Source: Acidobacteriota bacterium (GTDB lineage Bacteria; Acidobacteriota; Terriglobia; Bryobacterales; Bryobacteraceae). Taken from it: 64,000 nucleotides of DNA. Each line of letters begins with the position of its first letter. Within the stretch, counting starts at the first letter, position 1. Below the pieces are notes generated by a model that was given only the letters and a program-made list of their open reading frames with translations, ran no database searches and was not told the DNA's origin. The stretch covers positions 1 to 64,000 of the forward strand of contig VFZO01000001.1 in assembly GCA_016871155.1 (NCBI GenBank). The letters are read 5' to 3'. A program made the position numbers and the translations under genes. Of the stretch, positions 44,150 through 51,566 are shown one piece after another.

Positions 44150-44407
44150 GACTCTCCTCTTGGGACATCTCGCGACAGGGCGGTGCATGCGCTACTTGGC
44201 GTGTGATTTTCATCATCCCCGCTTGCGCCCGAAAGCGGAAGTCAAACTTTCCTATCCATCCGATTCGATTTTTCTATTGGTTCCGCCGCTATCGGACCGA
44301 TTGAAATTATTGATTGGATCTCCCGGTGAGACGGCCCGTATAGTGCAGAAAGGGCCCCGTCGATCCCCACACGAATCTCACATTCCCAGTCTTGGAGAAA
44401 CAGGTAG
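44150..44407. other. Shared upstream region of amtB and the porin gene
   Basis: The 258-base gap between the divergent amtB and porin genes must hold both promoters. A partial sigma-54-like match (TTGGC..., N5, then TTTCA) is at 44196-44212 on the plus strand, and TATAGT at 44340 could be a -10 box, but neither is convincing. No tRNA or riboswitch fold was recognised. Confidence 0.25.
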
Positions 44408-45529
44408 ATGACACTCTCGAGGTTGTTCATAAGAACAACACTTCCACTCACCCTTGCTGCCACATCTTTCGCACAAACGGACTCGCAAGCCCCGGCGCCT
44501 GCCCCCTCGGTATGGTCGGCCGGAGCGATCAATTTCAGCGGTCTGATCGACGGCTACTACAGCTTTAACTCGAACCACCCAGCCAGCCGCGCCAACAACT
44601 TGCGAAATTTCGAAGTCAAGGCCAACCAGTTCTCGCTGAACATGGCGAAATTGACACTGGACCACGATCCAGACCCGGTCGGCTTCAAGCTTGACCTGGG
44701 CTTTGGCCGCGCCTGGGAGATCTTCCACGCCACCGACCCGGCCGGCACCGACGTAGTGCGCTACATTCCACAGGCGTATGTCAGCCTGAAGCCCAAGAAC
44801 ATGGGCGGCTTGCAGATCGACTTCGGCAAGTTCTATACCTCGGCCGGCGCCGAATTAACGGAAAACAACCTCACTTGGAGCTACGGCCGCGGCTACCTCT
44901 ACACCAATGGCCCTTACTATCACTTCGGCACCCGGATCACAAAGCCTCTTCACGAGACCTTCGCCGTCGGCCTGCAGATTGTCAACGGCTGGAACAACGT
45001 CGAGGACAACAATTCCGGCAAGACGTTCGGATTCACGACCGCGTATACGCCGAAAAGCAAGAAGTTCGCCTGGTTCAACAACTACTACGTCGGGCCGGAG
45101 AAAAACAACACGAATGAGGGTAAGCGCAATTTCTACGATACGGTGATCAACCTGAATCCGTCCGATAAGGCGAACTTCTACTTCAACCTGGACATTGGCA
45201 ACGAGAAGAAGGCCCTGGATCCCAAAACCGATGCGAGTTGGGTGGCGTTCGGCATGGCCGGCCGCTTTGCCGCGAACGACAAGTGGGCGTTTTCGCCGCG
45301 TTATGAAATCTACGACGACAAGGACGGGTTCATCACCGCGCAGAAACAGACGCTGCACTCCTTCACTCTCACAGGCGAATACAAATGGCAGCAGGGCTTG
45401 CTGGCGCGGTTGGAATACCGCCATGACCGCTCGAACAAGCCGTTTTACGATCGCGGCAACGAGCTGGCCTCGGCCAAGACCCAGAACACTTTAACTCTCG
45501 GTATCGTCGCCTTCTTCGGACCGAAGTAA
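44408..45529 (+). CDS. Outer-membrane porin (BBP2/DUF1597-like barrel)
   Basis: A 373-residue barrel: signal peptide 1-22 (ending SFAQ), a short Pro/Ala linker, then alternating beta strands (INFSGLIDGYYSFNSNHP; YIPQAYVSLKP; IDFGKFYTSAGAE; YHFGTRITKPLHETFAVGLQIVNGWNN) ending in the C-terminal signature TLGIVAFFGPK. This is the 'outer membrane beta-barrel, BBP2' type that forms passive pores. It lies divergent to amtB, and similar porins often accompany ammonium transporter genes in this group, so passage of nitrogen compounds is a reasonable inference. A strong terminator follows. Confidence 0.85.
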   Translation: MTLSRLFIRTTLPLTLAATSFAQTDSQAPAPAPSVWSAGAINFSGLIDGYYSFNSNHPASRANNLRNFEVKANQFSLNMAKLTLDHDPDPVGFKLDLGFGRAWEIFHATDPAGTDVVRYIPQAYVSLKPKNMGGLQIDFGKFYTSAGAELTENNLTWSYGRGYLYTNGPYYHFGTRITKPLHETFAVGLQIVNGWNNVEDNNSGKTFGFTTAYTPKSKKFAWFNNYYVGPEKNNTNEGKRNFYDTVINLNPSDKANFYFNLDIGNEKKALDPKTDASWVAFGMAGRFAANDKWAFSPRYEIYDDKDGFITAQKQTLHSFTLTGEYKWQQGLLARLEYRHDRSNKPFYDRGNELASAKTQNTLTLGIVAFFGPK

Positions 45530-45552
45530 GACAGAGTTCCGTTGGTTGGATT

Positions 45553-45590
45553 CCCCGCCGGGCGGTCACGTTCCCGGCGGGGCTTTTTTT
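45553..45590 (+). terminator. Intrinsic terminator of the porin gene
   Basis: A perfect 10-base stem (CCCCGCCGGG at 45553-45562 with CCCGGCGGGG at 45573-45582), 10-base loop and seven T. Its T run overlaps the stop codon of the opposing lipoprotein gene (45589). Confidence 0.9.
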
Positions 45591-46569
45591 ATGGCCGATT
45601 CGGACGGAGGGTCCCAACGCCAATCTGGCCGTTCAGGTTTTCGGCAGGTTCCGGTTTGTCGCCGCCGCCAAAATAGACCCGCACCGTCCCGTCCGGCTGC
45701 GGCTGCACATGCGGATCGCAGACCACCCGCGAGTACCACGAGCCGTCCGGGCCAACGTCCATAACCGGCTGATTCGGAACGCGGCTCCAATGGACGCCGT
45801 CGGTCGAAACGGCCAGTCCGGTGCGCCGCCACTCCCGGCGGTCCCGGCCCGTGTAGAGCATCCACCATTTGCCGAACTGGTCCCACACGGCGGGTTCGCC
45901 CAGGCCGGTTTCGTCGAACGAGCCGGGCTCGCCAAGCTCCAGGATCGGGTTTTTCCGGTACTTGACCCAAGTCCGCCCCTGGTCGACCGAGTACGCCAGC
46001 CCCAGCCGCTGCCGCCGGGCCCGATCCTGGCCCAGAAAGTACAAATAGAGCTTTCCATCGCTGTGTACTATGTATGGATCTCCCACGCCCCGTTCATCCC
46101 AAGCGCCCCGCGGCCCGGGTTCCAGCACCGGCGCCGCTGCCCGCTCCTGGCGGCCTGCGTCCAGCCGGCCAATCTTCGGAATCGGCGCCCCGGCCTGGTA
46201 AAAGAAGATCGACCCGTGGCTGGCGCCGTTAGCAGCGATGTAGCTGCCCTCCCAGGTGCCGGCCAGCGGTTCAATCAGGATTGCCGGGGACTTTTCGAAA
46301 CGCATTCCGTCGCTCGTCCGGGCGGTGCCGGTGCGCCACACCTTGCCGTCCCAGCCGGAATACGAGAAACCTGACAGAGGGTCCCAGGAAGGGTTTAGCG
46401 CGTCCACCGAGTCAAACGAGCCCGGCGGGCCCCGCCGGATCACCGGTTCCGGGTGGGGGTCCCAGCTCCAGACGGCCTCCCGGAGCTCTCCCTTTGGCGC
46501 GGGAAGGCGGAAATCCTCGTACCGCCCGCACCCGGCAAGCAGCAGAATCAGCGCGGTGGCCACCCTCAT
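45589..46569 (-). CDS. Lipoprotein with five-bladed (GH43/GH32-like) propeller
   Basis: A 326-residue probable lipoprotein: MRVATALILLLAGCG carries a canonical lipobox (LAGC). The rest has repeated 'WDP..EPVIRRGPPGSFD', 'YIVHSDGKLYLYFLG', 'GLAYSVDQGRTWVKYRKNPILELG', 'PAVWDQFGKWWMLYTG' and 'GLAVSTDGVHWSRV' units, the pattern of five-bladed glycoside-hydrolase propellers (GH43/GH32/GH130 relatives). Whether it is catalytic is unclear. Its ATG overlaps the stop of the upstream histidine kinase gene (ATGA), so the two are coupled. Confidence 0.78.
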   Translation of the reverse strand: MRVATALILLLAGCGRYEDFRLPAPKGELREAVWSWDPHPEPVIRRGPPGSFDSVDALNPSWDPLSGFSYSGWDGKVWRTGTARTSDGMRFEKSPAILIEPLAGTWEGSYIAANGASHGSIFFYQAGAPIPKIGRLDAGRQERAAAPVLEPGPRGAWDERGVGDPYIVHSDGKLYLYFLGQDRARRQRLGLAYSVDQGRTWVKYRKNPILELGEPGSFDETGLGEPAVWDQFGKWWMLYTGRDRREWRRTGLAVSTDGVHWSRVPNQPVMDVGPDGSWYSRVVCDPHVQPQPDGTVRVYFGGGDKPEPAENLNGQIGVGTLRPNRP

Positions 46570-47726
46570 AGGGGTACGCGAATTTTGATGGTGGACCCAT
46601 CGCCGGGGCGGGAGTCCAGAAGCATCTCGCCGCCAAGCTGCCGCACGCGGGAGCGAATGGTCACCGGGCCGCGCCGAAGCAGGTCCAACTCTTCCAACGC
46701 ATAGGCGCCGCTGAAGGCGTAGCCTTTGCCGTTGTCCTCGATCGAAAGCTCAAACATGTCTTTATCTTTGCCTACACCGACTACCACGCGCCTGGCGCCG
46801 GCGTGTTTGCGGACATTATGCAGCGCTTCCCGGCAGATTTGCGTGATTTCGGTGGCGATCACATTCGAGGTGTTCACGCGCGTCGTGCCGCCGACAAACG
46901 TTGCTTCCACGTTCGAGTCCCGGCTAAACTGCTCCACCAGCTTCTTAATCGATGGGACCAGCCCGGCGCCGTCGATCTCCGGCGGGCGCATAGCGCGGAC
47001 GAACAGCCGGATCTCCTCGGTCTGGTCCTTGACGAGCTTCTGGACCTCTTCCAACTCAGCGATGCCCTTACCAAAGTCCCGGTCGAACATCTTCCGGACC
47101 ACCTGCAGGCGGACCTGGAACCCGACGAAGCACTGCAGCGGCCCGTCGTGAAAGTCGTGGGCGATGCGTTGGCGTTCAGCCTCGCGGGCGTGCTCGGCTT
47201 CGGACCGGAACATGGTGGCCTGCTTGGCCGACGCCCGGAGCCGCTCCTGCAACGCCTGCCGCTGCAGCGCCATGACCGTAACGGCGGTTCCGGACAGCAG
47301 GACCGTGGGCGACAGCACCAGGATTTCGGCGGGCCGGGCCAGGAAGAAGAACGCAGTTGTGGCCAGCACGACGACGAAGATCTCCCGCGGCGTGTGCAGA
47401 ATGGCAGCCGACATCAATATGTAGAGGTAAAACAGCGACGTGATGCCGGTGGCGTATTCGAACGGCAGCGCACTGCAAATCAGGAAGAAGACCGTGTCGA
47501 TCAGCAGGCTCAACAGCATATAGCCGCGCTTTTCGAGGGAACGTCCGAAGACGGCGGCGAGCGCATAAACGGCAAACCCGACCCATACCCAGGCCGTGTT
47601 CCGCACCGACAAGGTGGTTGCGCCAAACGCCAAAACGCTGCAGAGGGTCCCAAGAACGGCCCGGAACACGGCCAGTGAGAACTGCCAGTGCGGGATCGGA
47701 GCCGGGACGGCGTCTTGTGAGGTCAT
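46566..47726 (-). CDS. Sensor histidine kinase (HisKA_3), no adjacent regulator
   Basis: A 386-residue kinase: about six N-terminal membrane helices (roughly 15-165), a coiled-coil linker rich in Arg/Glu (ALQRQALQERLRASAKQ ... EHAREAERQRIAHDFHDGPLQ), the HisKA_3 phospho-acceptor in HDFHDGPLQC, then an HATPase_c domain (REALHNVRKHAGA; EDNGKGYAF). The start at 47726 is chosen because homology begins there; GATAAT is 9 bases upstream on the minus strand, so a very short leader is likely. No response regulator lies beside it; its partner must be encoded elsewhere. It is translationally coupled to the downstream lipoprotein. Confidence 0.88.
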   Translation of the reverse strand: MTSQDAVPAPIPHWQFSLAVFRAVLGTLCSVLAFGATTLSVRNTAWVWVGFAVYALAAVFGRSLEKRGYMLLSLLIDTVFFLICSALPFEYATGITSLFYLYILMSAAILHTPREIFVVVLATTAFFFLARPAEILVLSPTVLLSGTAVTVMALQRQALQERLRASAKQATMFRSEAEHAREAERQRIAHDFHDGPLQCFVGFQVRLQVVRKMFDRDFGKGIAELEEVQKLVKDQTEEIRLFVRAMRPPEIDGAGLVPSIKKLVEQFSRDSNVEATFVGGTTRVNTSNVIATEITQICREALHNVRKHAGARRVVVGVGKDKDMFELSIEDNGKGYAFSGAYALEELDLLRRGPVTIRSRVRQLGGEMLLDSRPGDGSTIKIRVPL

Positions 47727-47779
47727 CGCTACCGTATTATCGGTCGAATTCGCGATGTTCTGCACTTTTGCGCGCCTCG

Positions 47780-47807
47780 GGAACTTTTCCGCGCCGCAGA
47801 CGTCCAA
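47780..47807 (+). promoter_or_regulatory. RpoE-like (ECF) promoter upstream of the sigma factor gene
   Basis: GGAACTT at 47780-47786 and TCCAA at 47803-47807 are exactly 16 bases apart, matching the RpoE-type consensus (GGAACTT-N16-TCTGA/TCAAA). It lies about 57 bases before the sigma gene, on the same strand, so autoregulation is likely. Confidence 0.6.
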
Positions 47808-47863
47808 TTAGCCAGCAGGACACGCAACTCGAATGTGGTAGCGTGAAAATTGTGAAGACGGGA

Positions 47864-48553
47864 ATGCGCACTATGGCCGAACAGCTGATTACAGTGCGGT
47901 TGGACGAAACCCTCCAGGCGGGGGACGCGGCGGCGCCATCCGATGCGCTGCTGATCGAGCGGCTCAAAGCGTGTGAGGAAGAGGCCTACGAGACCCTCTT
48001 GGCGCGATTCCAACAGCCAATTTATAACCTTGTCTACCGGTTGATGAACGATCCGGCCGATACGAGCGATGTGGTCCAGGAGGTCTTCCTAAAGGTCTTC
48101 CGCTCGATCGACCACTTCCGCGGGCAAAGCACGCTGAAGACCTGGATCTACCGCATCGCCATCAACGAAGCCTACAATCACCGCCGGTGGTTCAGCCGGC
48201 ACAAAAGACAGGAGGTCGCGCTCGAAACGGAAGAGGAGGCAACCCGTCCGTGGCTCGAGTCGATTTCCGATCCCGCTCGTGATCCGTACGAGCTCGCCCT
48301 GAATTTGGAGCGGCATCGGCTCATCGAACAGGCCCTCCGCGAGATCAATTCCGATTTTCGCGCGGCCGTCATCCTCCGCGATTTGGAAGATATGAGTTAC
48401 GACGAGATCGCCGAAGTGTTGGAGATTTCGCTCGGAACCGTCAAATCGCGCATCCTGCGTGGCCGCGACTCACTTCGCCGTGTGCTCGCAACGCAGATGG
48501 ACCCCAAAACCGCCGAGAGCACTCTTGGGTTCCTGCAAGGAGCAGTGAAGTGA
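47864..48553 (+). CDS. ECF sigma factor (RpoE-like)
   Basis: A 229-residue extracytoplasmic-function sigma factor. Region 2 about 40-105 (LARFQQPIYNLVYRLMNDPADTSDVVQEVFLKVFRSIDHFRGQSTLKTWIYRIAINEAYNHRR) and region 4 about 150-205 (ALREINSDFRAAVILRDLEDMSYDEIAEVLEISLGTVKSRILRGRDSLRR) are complete. It has an unusually long N-terminus (about 35 residues) and a basic C-terminal tail. Start codon is ambiguous among GTG 47843, ATG 47864 and ATG 47873. Its stop shares a base with the anti-sigma start codon, showing tight coupling. An RpoE-type promoter lies upstream. Confidence 0.9.
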   Translation: MRTMAEQLITVRLDETLQAGDAAAPSDALLIERLKACEEEAYETLLARFQQPIYNLVYRLMNDPADTSDVVQEVFLKVFRSIDHFRGQSTLKTWIYRIAINEAYNHRRWFSRHKRQEVALETEEEATRPWLESISDPARDPYELALNLERHRLIEQALREINSDFRAAVILRDLEDMSYDEIAEVLEISLGTVKSRILRGRDSLRRVLATQMDPKTAESTLGFLQGAVK

Positions 48554-49254
48554 TGAAATCGATCGATTGCCGAACGTTCGCCACGTGGTGCGAGGATTTG
48601 GAAGATCGGGAACTGGATCCGGTAATGAAGAGCGCGCTGGAGGCGCACCGGGCCGATTGCCCGCACTGCGCCGAGGTTGCGCTCCTCACGCAACGGCAGC
48701 GCCGGGCGGTGCACTCGCTGCCCCGCCGTAACGTACCATTGGACCTGGCCGTGGGCCTTCGCGTCGTGGCTTCCAAGGAGTTGGCGCGCCGCCGGGCGCA
48801 CCGGGACTTCGCCGATCGCGTCGGCGGCTGGCGTGCGTCGTTCGCCGGTTGGATGCGCGAAATGTGGCGTCCGTTTGGCGTTCCCATGGCCGGCGGCCTC
48901 GCCTCGGCCTGTGTGCTGTTCAGCGCTCTAATGCCGAATTTCGCGCCGCAGGCCGGCACGATTGAGGATGTTCCCGCTGCGTGGTTCCAACAGGCGGAGG
49001 TCGGCGCGCTGTCGCCGTTCGGCGTCAACCTGGATCAGATTACTCTGGACGTCCGGATCGACTCGACGGGCCGCGTGATCGACTACGAAGTGCCTGCCGG
49101 CGAAAACGCCTGGACAAAGAACGCGGCGACCCGCCGAACAGTGGAAAACAACCTGATCTTTATGCAGTTCGAACCGGCCAAGTTCTTTGGGCAGCCGGCG
49201 GGCGATAAGGTGCGGATCACCATTCGCCGCAGCCAGGTGGACGTAAAGGGTTAA
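48553..49254 (+). CDS. Anti-sigma factor with zinc-finger and TonB-C-like periplasmic domain
   Basis: A 233-residue membrane protein. The cytoplasmic N-terminus holds a zinc-binding anti-sigma (ZAS, zf-HC2) motif: His32-x3-Cys36-x2-Cys39 (HRADCPHC), with Cys6 and Cys13 before it. One membrane helix lies near 110-127 (GVPMAGGLASACVLFSALM). The exported C-terminus (about 150-233) reads 'ITLDVRIDSTGRVIDYEVPAGENAWTK...NNLIFMQFEPAKFFGQPAGDKVRITI', similar in layout to TonB C-terminal/energy-transducer domains, which is unusual for an anti-sigma factor (inference from pattern only). Coupled to the sigma gene. Confidence 0.85.
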   Translation: MKSIDCRTFATWCEDLEDRELDPVMKSALEAHRADCPHCAEVALLTQRQRRAVHSLPRRNVPLDLAVGLRVVASKELARRRAHRDFADRVGGWRASFAGWMREMWRPFGVPMAGGLASACVLFSALMPNFAPQAGTIEDVPAAWFQQAEVGALSPFGVNLDQITLDVRIDSTGRVIDYEVPAGENAWTKNAATRRTVENNLIFMQFEPAKFFGQPAGDKVRITIRRSQVDVKG

Positions 49255-49255
49255 G

Positions 49256-49999
49256 CTGGGCGAACGCTTCGGGCAGCATTTTCTCCGCAGTTCCGCGGTT
49301 CTGGAGCGGATCGCGTCGGATGTCTGCGCCGGCGGTCCGGACACGATCATCGAGATCGGACCGGGCCAGGGTGCGCTCACTGCGTATTTGCTGGATAGCG
49401 GGGCGCACGTGCATGCCATCGAAGTCGACCCCCGCATGGTGGAGGCGTTGGGACGCCGCTTTCCGTCGCACCCGAAGCTGACAGTTCATCAAGGGGATGT
49501 CCTGGCCACCGATCTCGCCCAATGGGGGCCGGCCGCGCTGGCTGGCAATTTGCCCTACTACATTACCTCCCCGATTTTGGACCGGATCTTCGCGGCCGCC
49601 CCCGCTCTGCGTTGCGCGACGCTGCTCATCCAGAAGGAGGTCGCCAGCCGGCTGATCGCCGAGCCCGGGACCCGGGACTACGGTTACCTTTCGGTCACCA
49701 CCCAGACGCGCGCGCGTGTGTCCCTGCTGATGGCCGTGCCGCCCGGCGCTTTTCACCCGCCGCCCAAGGTCGATTCCGCCGTGGTTCATCTGGAAATCCT
49801 GACGGAAGGTCCCAACCCGGACTTCCTCCGGTTCGCGGGCCTCGCCTTTGCCCATAAGCGAAAGACTCTGCGGAATAATTTGCGGAGCCACTATCCGGAA
49901 CTGCCGTGGGACGCTCTTCCGCAGCGCGGCCAGCGCGCCGAGCAACTCTCAATCCCCGAACTGCGCGCTCTGTGGGAGCAGGCCGGCGGGCTATCCTGA
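49256..49999 (+). CDS. rsmA: 16S rRNA dimethyladenosine transferase, apparent CTG start
   Basis: KsgA/RsmA methylates two adenines near the 3' end of 16S rRNA. Reading from CTG at 49256 gives LGERFGQHFLRSSAVLERIA, the family's conserved N-terminus, followed by SAM motif I (IIEIGPGQGALT), AIEVDPRMVEAL, NLPYYITSPIL (motif IV) and PPPKVDSAVVHL. The in-frame stop at 49244-49246 leaves no ATG, GTG or TTG before the conserved region; the first TTG (49388) would delete motif I. So either CTG is the start, preceded by AAAGGG, or an indel lies in this stretch. Size (247 aa) is near normal. It begins one base after the anti-sigma stop. Confidence 0.88.
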   Translation: MGERFGQHFLRSSAVLERIASDVCAGGPDTIIEIGPGQGALTAYLLDSGAHVHAIEVDPRMVEALGRRFPSHPKLTVHQGDVLATDLAQWGPAALAGNLPYYITSPILDRIFAAAPALRCATLLIQKEVASRLIAEPGTRDYGYLSVTTQTRARVSLLMAVPPGAFHPPPKVDSAVVHLEILTEGPNPDFLRFAGLAFAHKRKTLRNNLRSHYPELPWDALPQRGQRAEQLSIPELRALWEQAGGLS

Positions 50000-50008
50000 G
50001 AGAGCGAC

Positions 50009-51511
50009 ATGACTCTGCTCGGAATTGGCGGCCTGGGCCGCAACGCAGCGGTGGCCGCCTCCAAGGACGGTGTCCTGGTGGCGGCGATCGAACAACTGAA
50101 GTTAGCGCGCGGCGGTTCGCCGGGACCCCTGCCGCTGGAGGCGATTGACTCCTGTCTGCAATTCGCGGGCACGCGGCGGGACTCTGTGGATGTGGTGGCG
50201 GTGGCCCGTCCTTTCCCGTCGGAGGCGGAACTCCACCTGGCATTGCGGACGGCATTCCCGAAGGCCAGGATCGTCGTCGCCGACCATCACATGGCCCATG
50301 CAGCGGCGGCTTACTACCTTTCGCCCTACGAATCGGCCACGGTGCTGACGCTCGATAATCAGGGCGATTTCTGCTGCGGAGCGCGGTGGCGGGCCGAAGG
50401 CAACACGCTGCGGATCGAGCGCGAATCGTACTATCCGGACTCGGTAGGGGCGCTGTATTCGCAAGTCACCTCGCAGCTCGGATTTCAAGGCGGCGGCGAT
50501 GAGCAAAAAGTGCAGTGGCTTTCCGCCGGCGGGACGCCGAAGCATGCCGAGCTGTTCGCGAAGATTCTGCCGGTGGAGGGCGACTGGTATGGGCGTCGGC
50601 GTTTGGGCTCCTATCCTATGCTCGACGGCGCCAACCGGGCCGACGTGGCGGCGTCCATTCAAAAAGCCGTGGAAGACCTGGCCGCGCACGTTGCGGGGCA
50701 AGGCGTGAACTTGTGCCTTGGCGGCGGGCTGTTTCTGAATGCGCTGCTGGTCGCGTCGTTAGAGCGCTCCGGGCGATTCCAAAACGTCTTCGTGCAACCC
50801 GCCGCCGGAAACGCCGGAACGGCGTTTGGCGCGCTCTGCGCCGCCTGGCACCAGACGCTAGGGCAGACGCGCCGTATGCCGGCCGGCAATCTCTGTCTGG
50901 GCCCGGAGTTTCAGAACGAGGAGATCAAACGGGTTTTTGAGAACTGTAAGCTGCGGTTTCAAACGCTGCTGACAACCGATGCGATTCTCGACACGACGAT
51001 CGATCAACTCCGCCGCGACCGCATTGTCGCCTGGATGCAGGGCCGCATGGAGTTTGGCCCGCGGGCGCTGGGGAATCGCAGCATCCTCGCCAGTCCGGTG
51101 AACCCGTACTCGACCGAAAACCTCAACGTCTTTATCAAGCACCGCGAGCCCTATCGAAAGTTCGCCGCGTCGGTCCCGGCCGAACTGGCGGGCGAGTATT
51201 TCGAAGTCGGTCCGAACGCCCGCTACCTGGCCACGGTGGGCCGCGTGCGCGACGCCTACCTGGACCGGTTCGCCTCGGCCGTCCTGGGCGACGGACTGGT
51301 GCGCGTGCATACCGTCTCGGAATCCGACCATCCGCTCTACTGGCGGCTGCTGCACAAAGCGGCGGGCGCTTTCGGAATGCCGGTTCTTTTCAACACCAGC
51401 TTCAATCTGTTCGGCGACCCGCTCGTCTGCACGCCCAGGGACGCTGTCCGCAGCTTTTATTCGGCCGGAATCGACGCGCTGGTCGCCGGACACTTCTTCG
51501 TTGAAAAGTAA
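50009..51511 (+). CDS. NodU/TobZ-like carbamoyltransferase
   Basis: A 500-residue cytosolic carbamoyltransferase with an ASKHA-type N-terminal domain (about 1-310) holding the metal/adenylate site (VADHHMAHAAAAYYLSPYESATVLTLDNQGD near 89-120, with H-H-x3-H and a later Asp) and a C-terminal YrdC-like/Carbam_trans_C domain (about 320-500; GRMEFGPRALGNRSILASP, FNTSFNLFGDPLVCTPRDA). Such enzymes transfer carbamoyl phosphate groups onto antibiotics, Nod factors or sugars. No biosynthetic cluster is near, so the acceptor is unknown. It lies 9 bases after rsmA. Confidence 0.88.
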   Translation: MTLLGIGGLGRNAAVAASKDGVLVAAIEQLKLARGGSPGPLPLEAIDSCLQFAGTRRDSVDVVAVARPFPSEAELHLALRTAFPKARIVVADHHMAHAAAAYYLSPYESATVLTLDNQGDFCCGARWRAEGNTLRIERESYYPDSVGALYSQVTSQLGFQGGGDEQKVQWLSAGGTPKHAELFAKILPVEGDWYGRRRLGSYPMLDGANRADVAASIQKAVEDLAAHVAGQGVNLCLGGGLFLNALLVASLERSGRFQNVFVQPAAGNAGTAFGALCAAWHQTLGQTRRMPAGNLCLGPEFQNEEIKRVFENCKLRFQTLLTTDAILDTTIDQLRRDRIVAWMQGRMEFGPRALGNRSILASPVNPYSTENLNVFIKHREPYRKFAASVPAELAGEYFEVGPNARYLATVGRVRDAYLDRFASAVLGDGLVRVHTVSESDHPLYWRLLHKAAGAFGMPVLFNTSFNLFGDPLVCTPRDAVRSFYSAGIDALVAGHFFVEK

Positions 51512-51531
51512 TCCTTGAATCAAAGAACTTC

Positions 51532-51560
51532 TTGACGAGAAGTACTTTTAGTCGTAAAGT
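51532..51560 (+). promoter_or_regulatory. Promoter with embedded BlaI-type operator, metallophosphoesterase gene
   Basis: TTGACG at 51532-51537 and TAAAGT at 51555-51560 are 17 bases apart. The motif AAGTACTTTTAGTCGTAAAG (51540-51559) fills the spacer and the -10 box; 17 of its first 18 bases match the motif upstream of the PEP-CTERM gene (17473-17491). A protein bound here would block RNA polymerase. The ATG is 6 bases past the -10 box, so the transcript should be leaderless. Confidence 0.55.
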
Positions 51561-51566
51561 TACAGT

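Noticed and set aside
44196-44212. Sigma-54-like element (TTGGC..TTTCA) upstream of the porin gene
   Set aside because: The -12 element lacks GC and the -24 element is incomplete; too weak to call, noted only in the intergenic entry.
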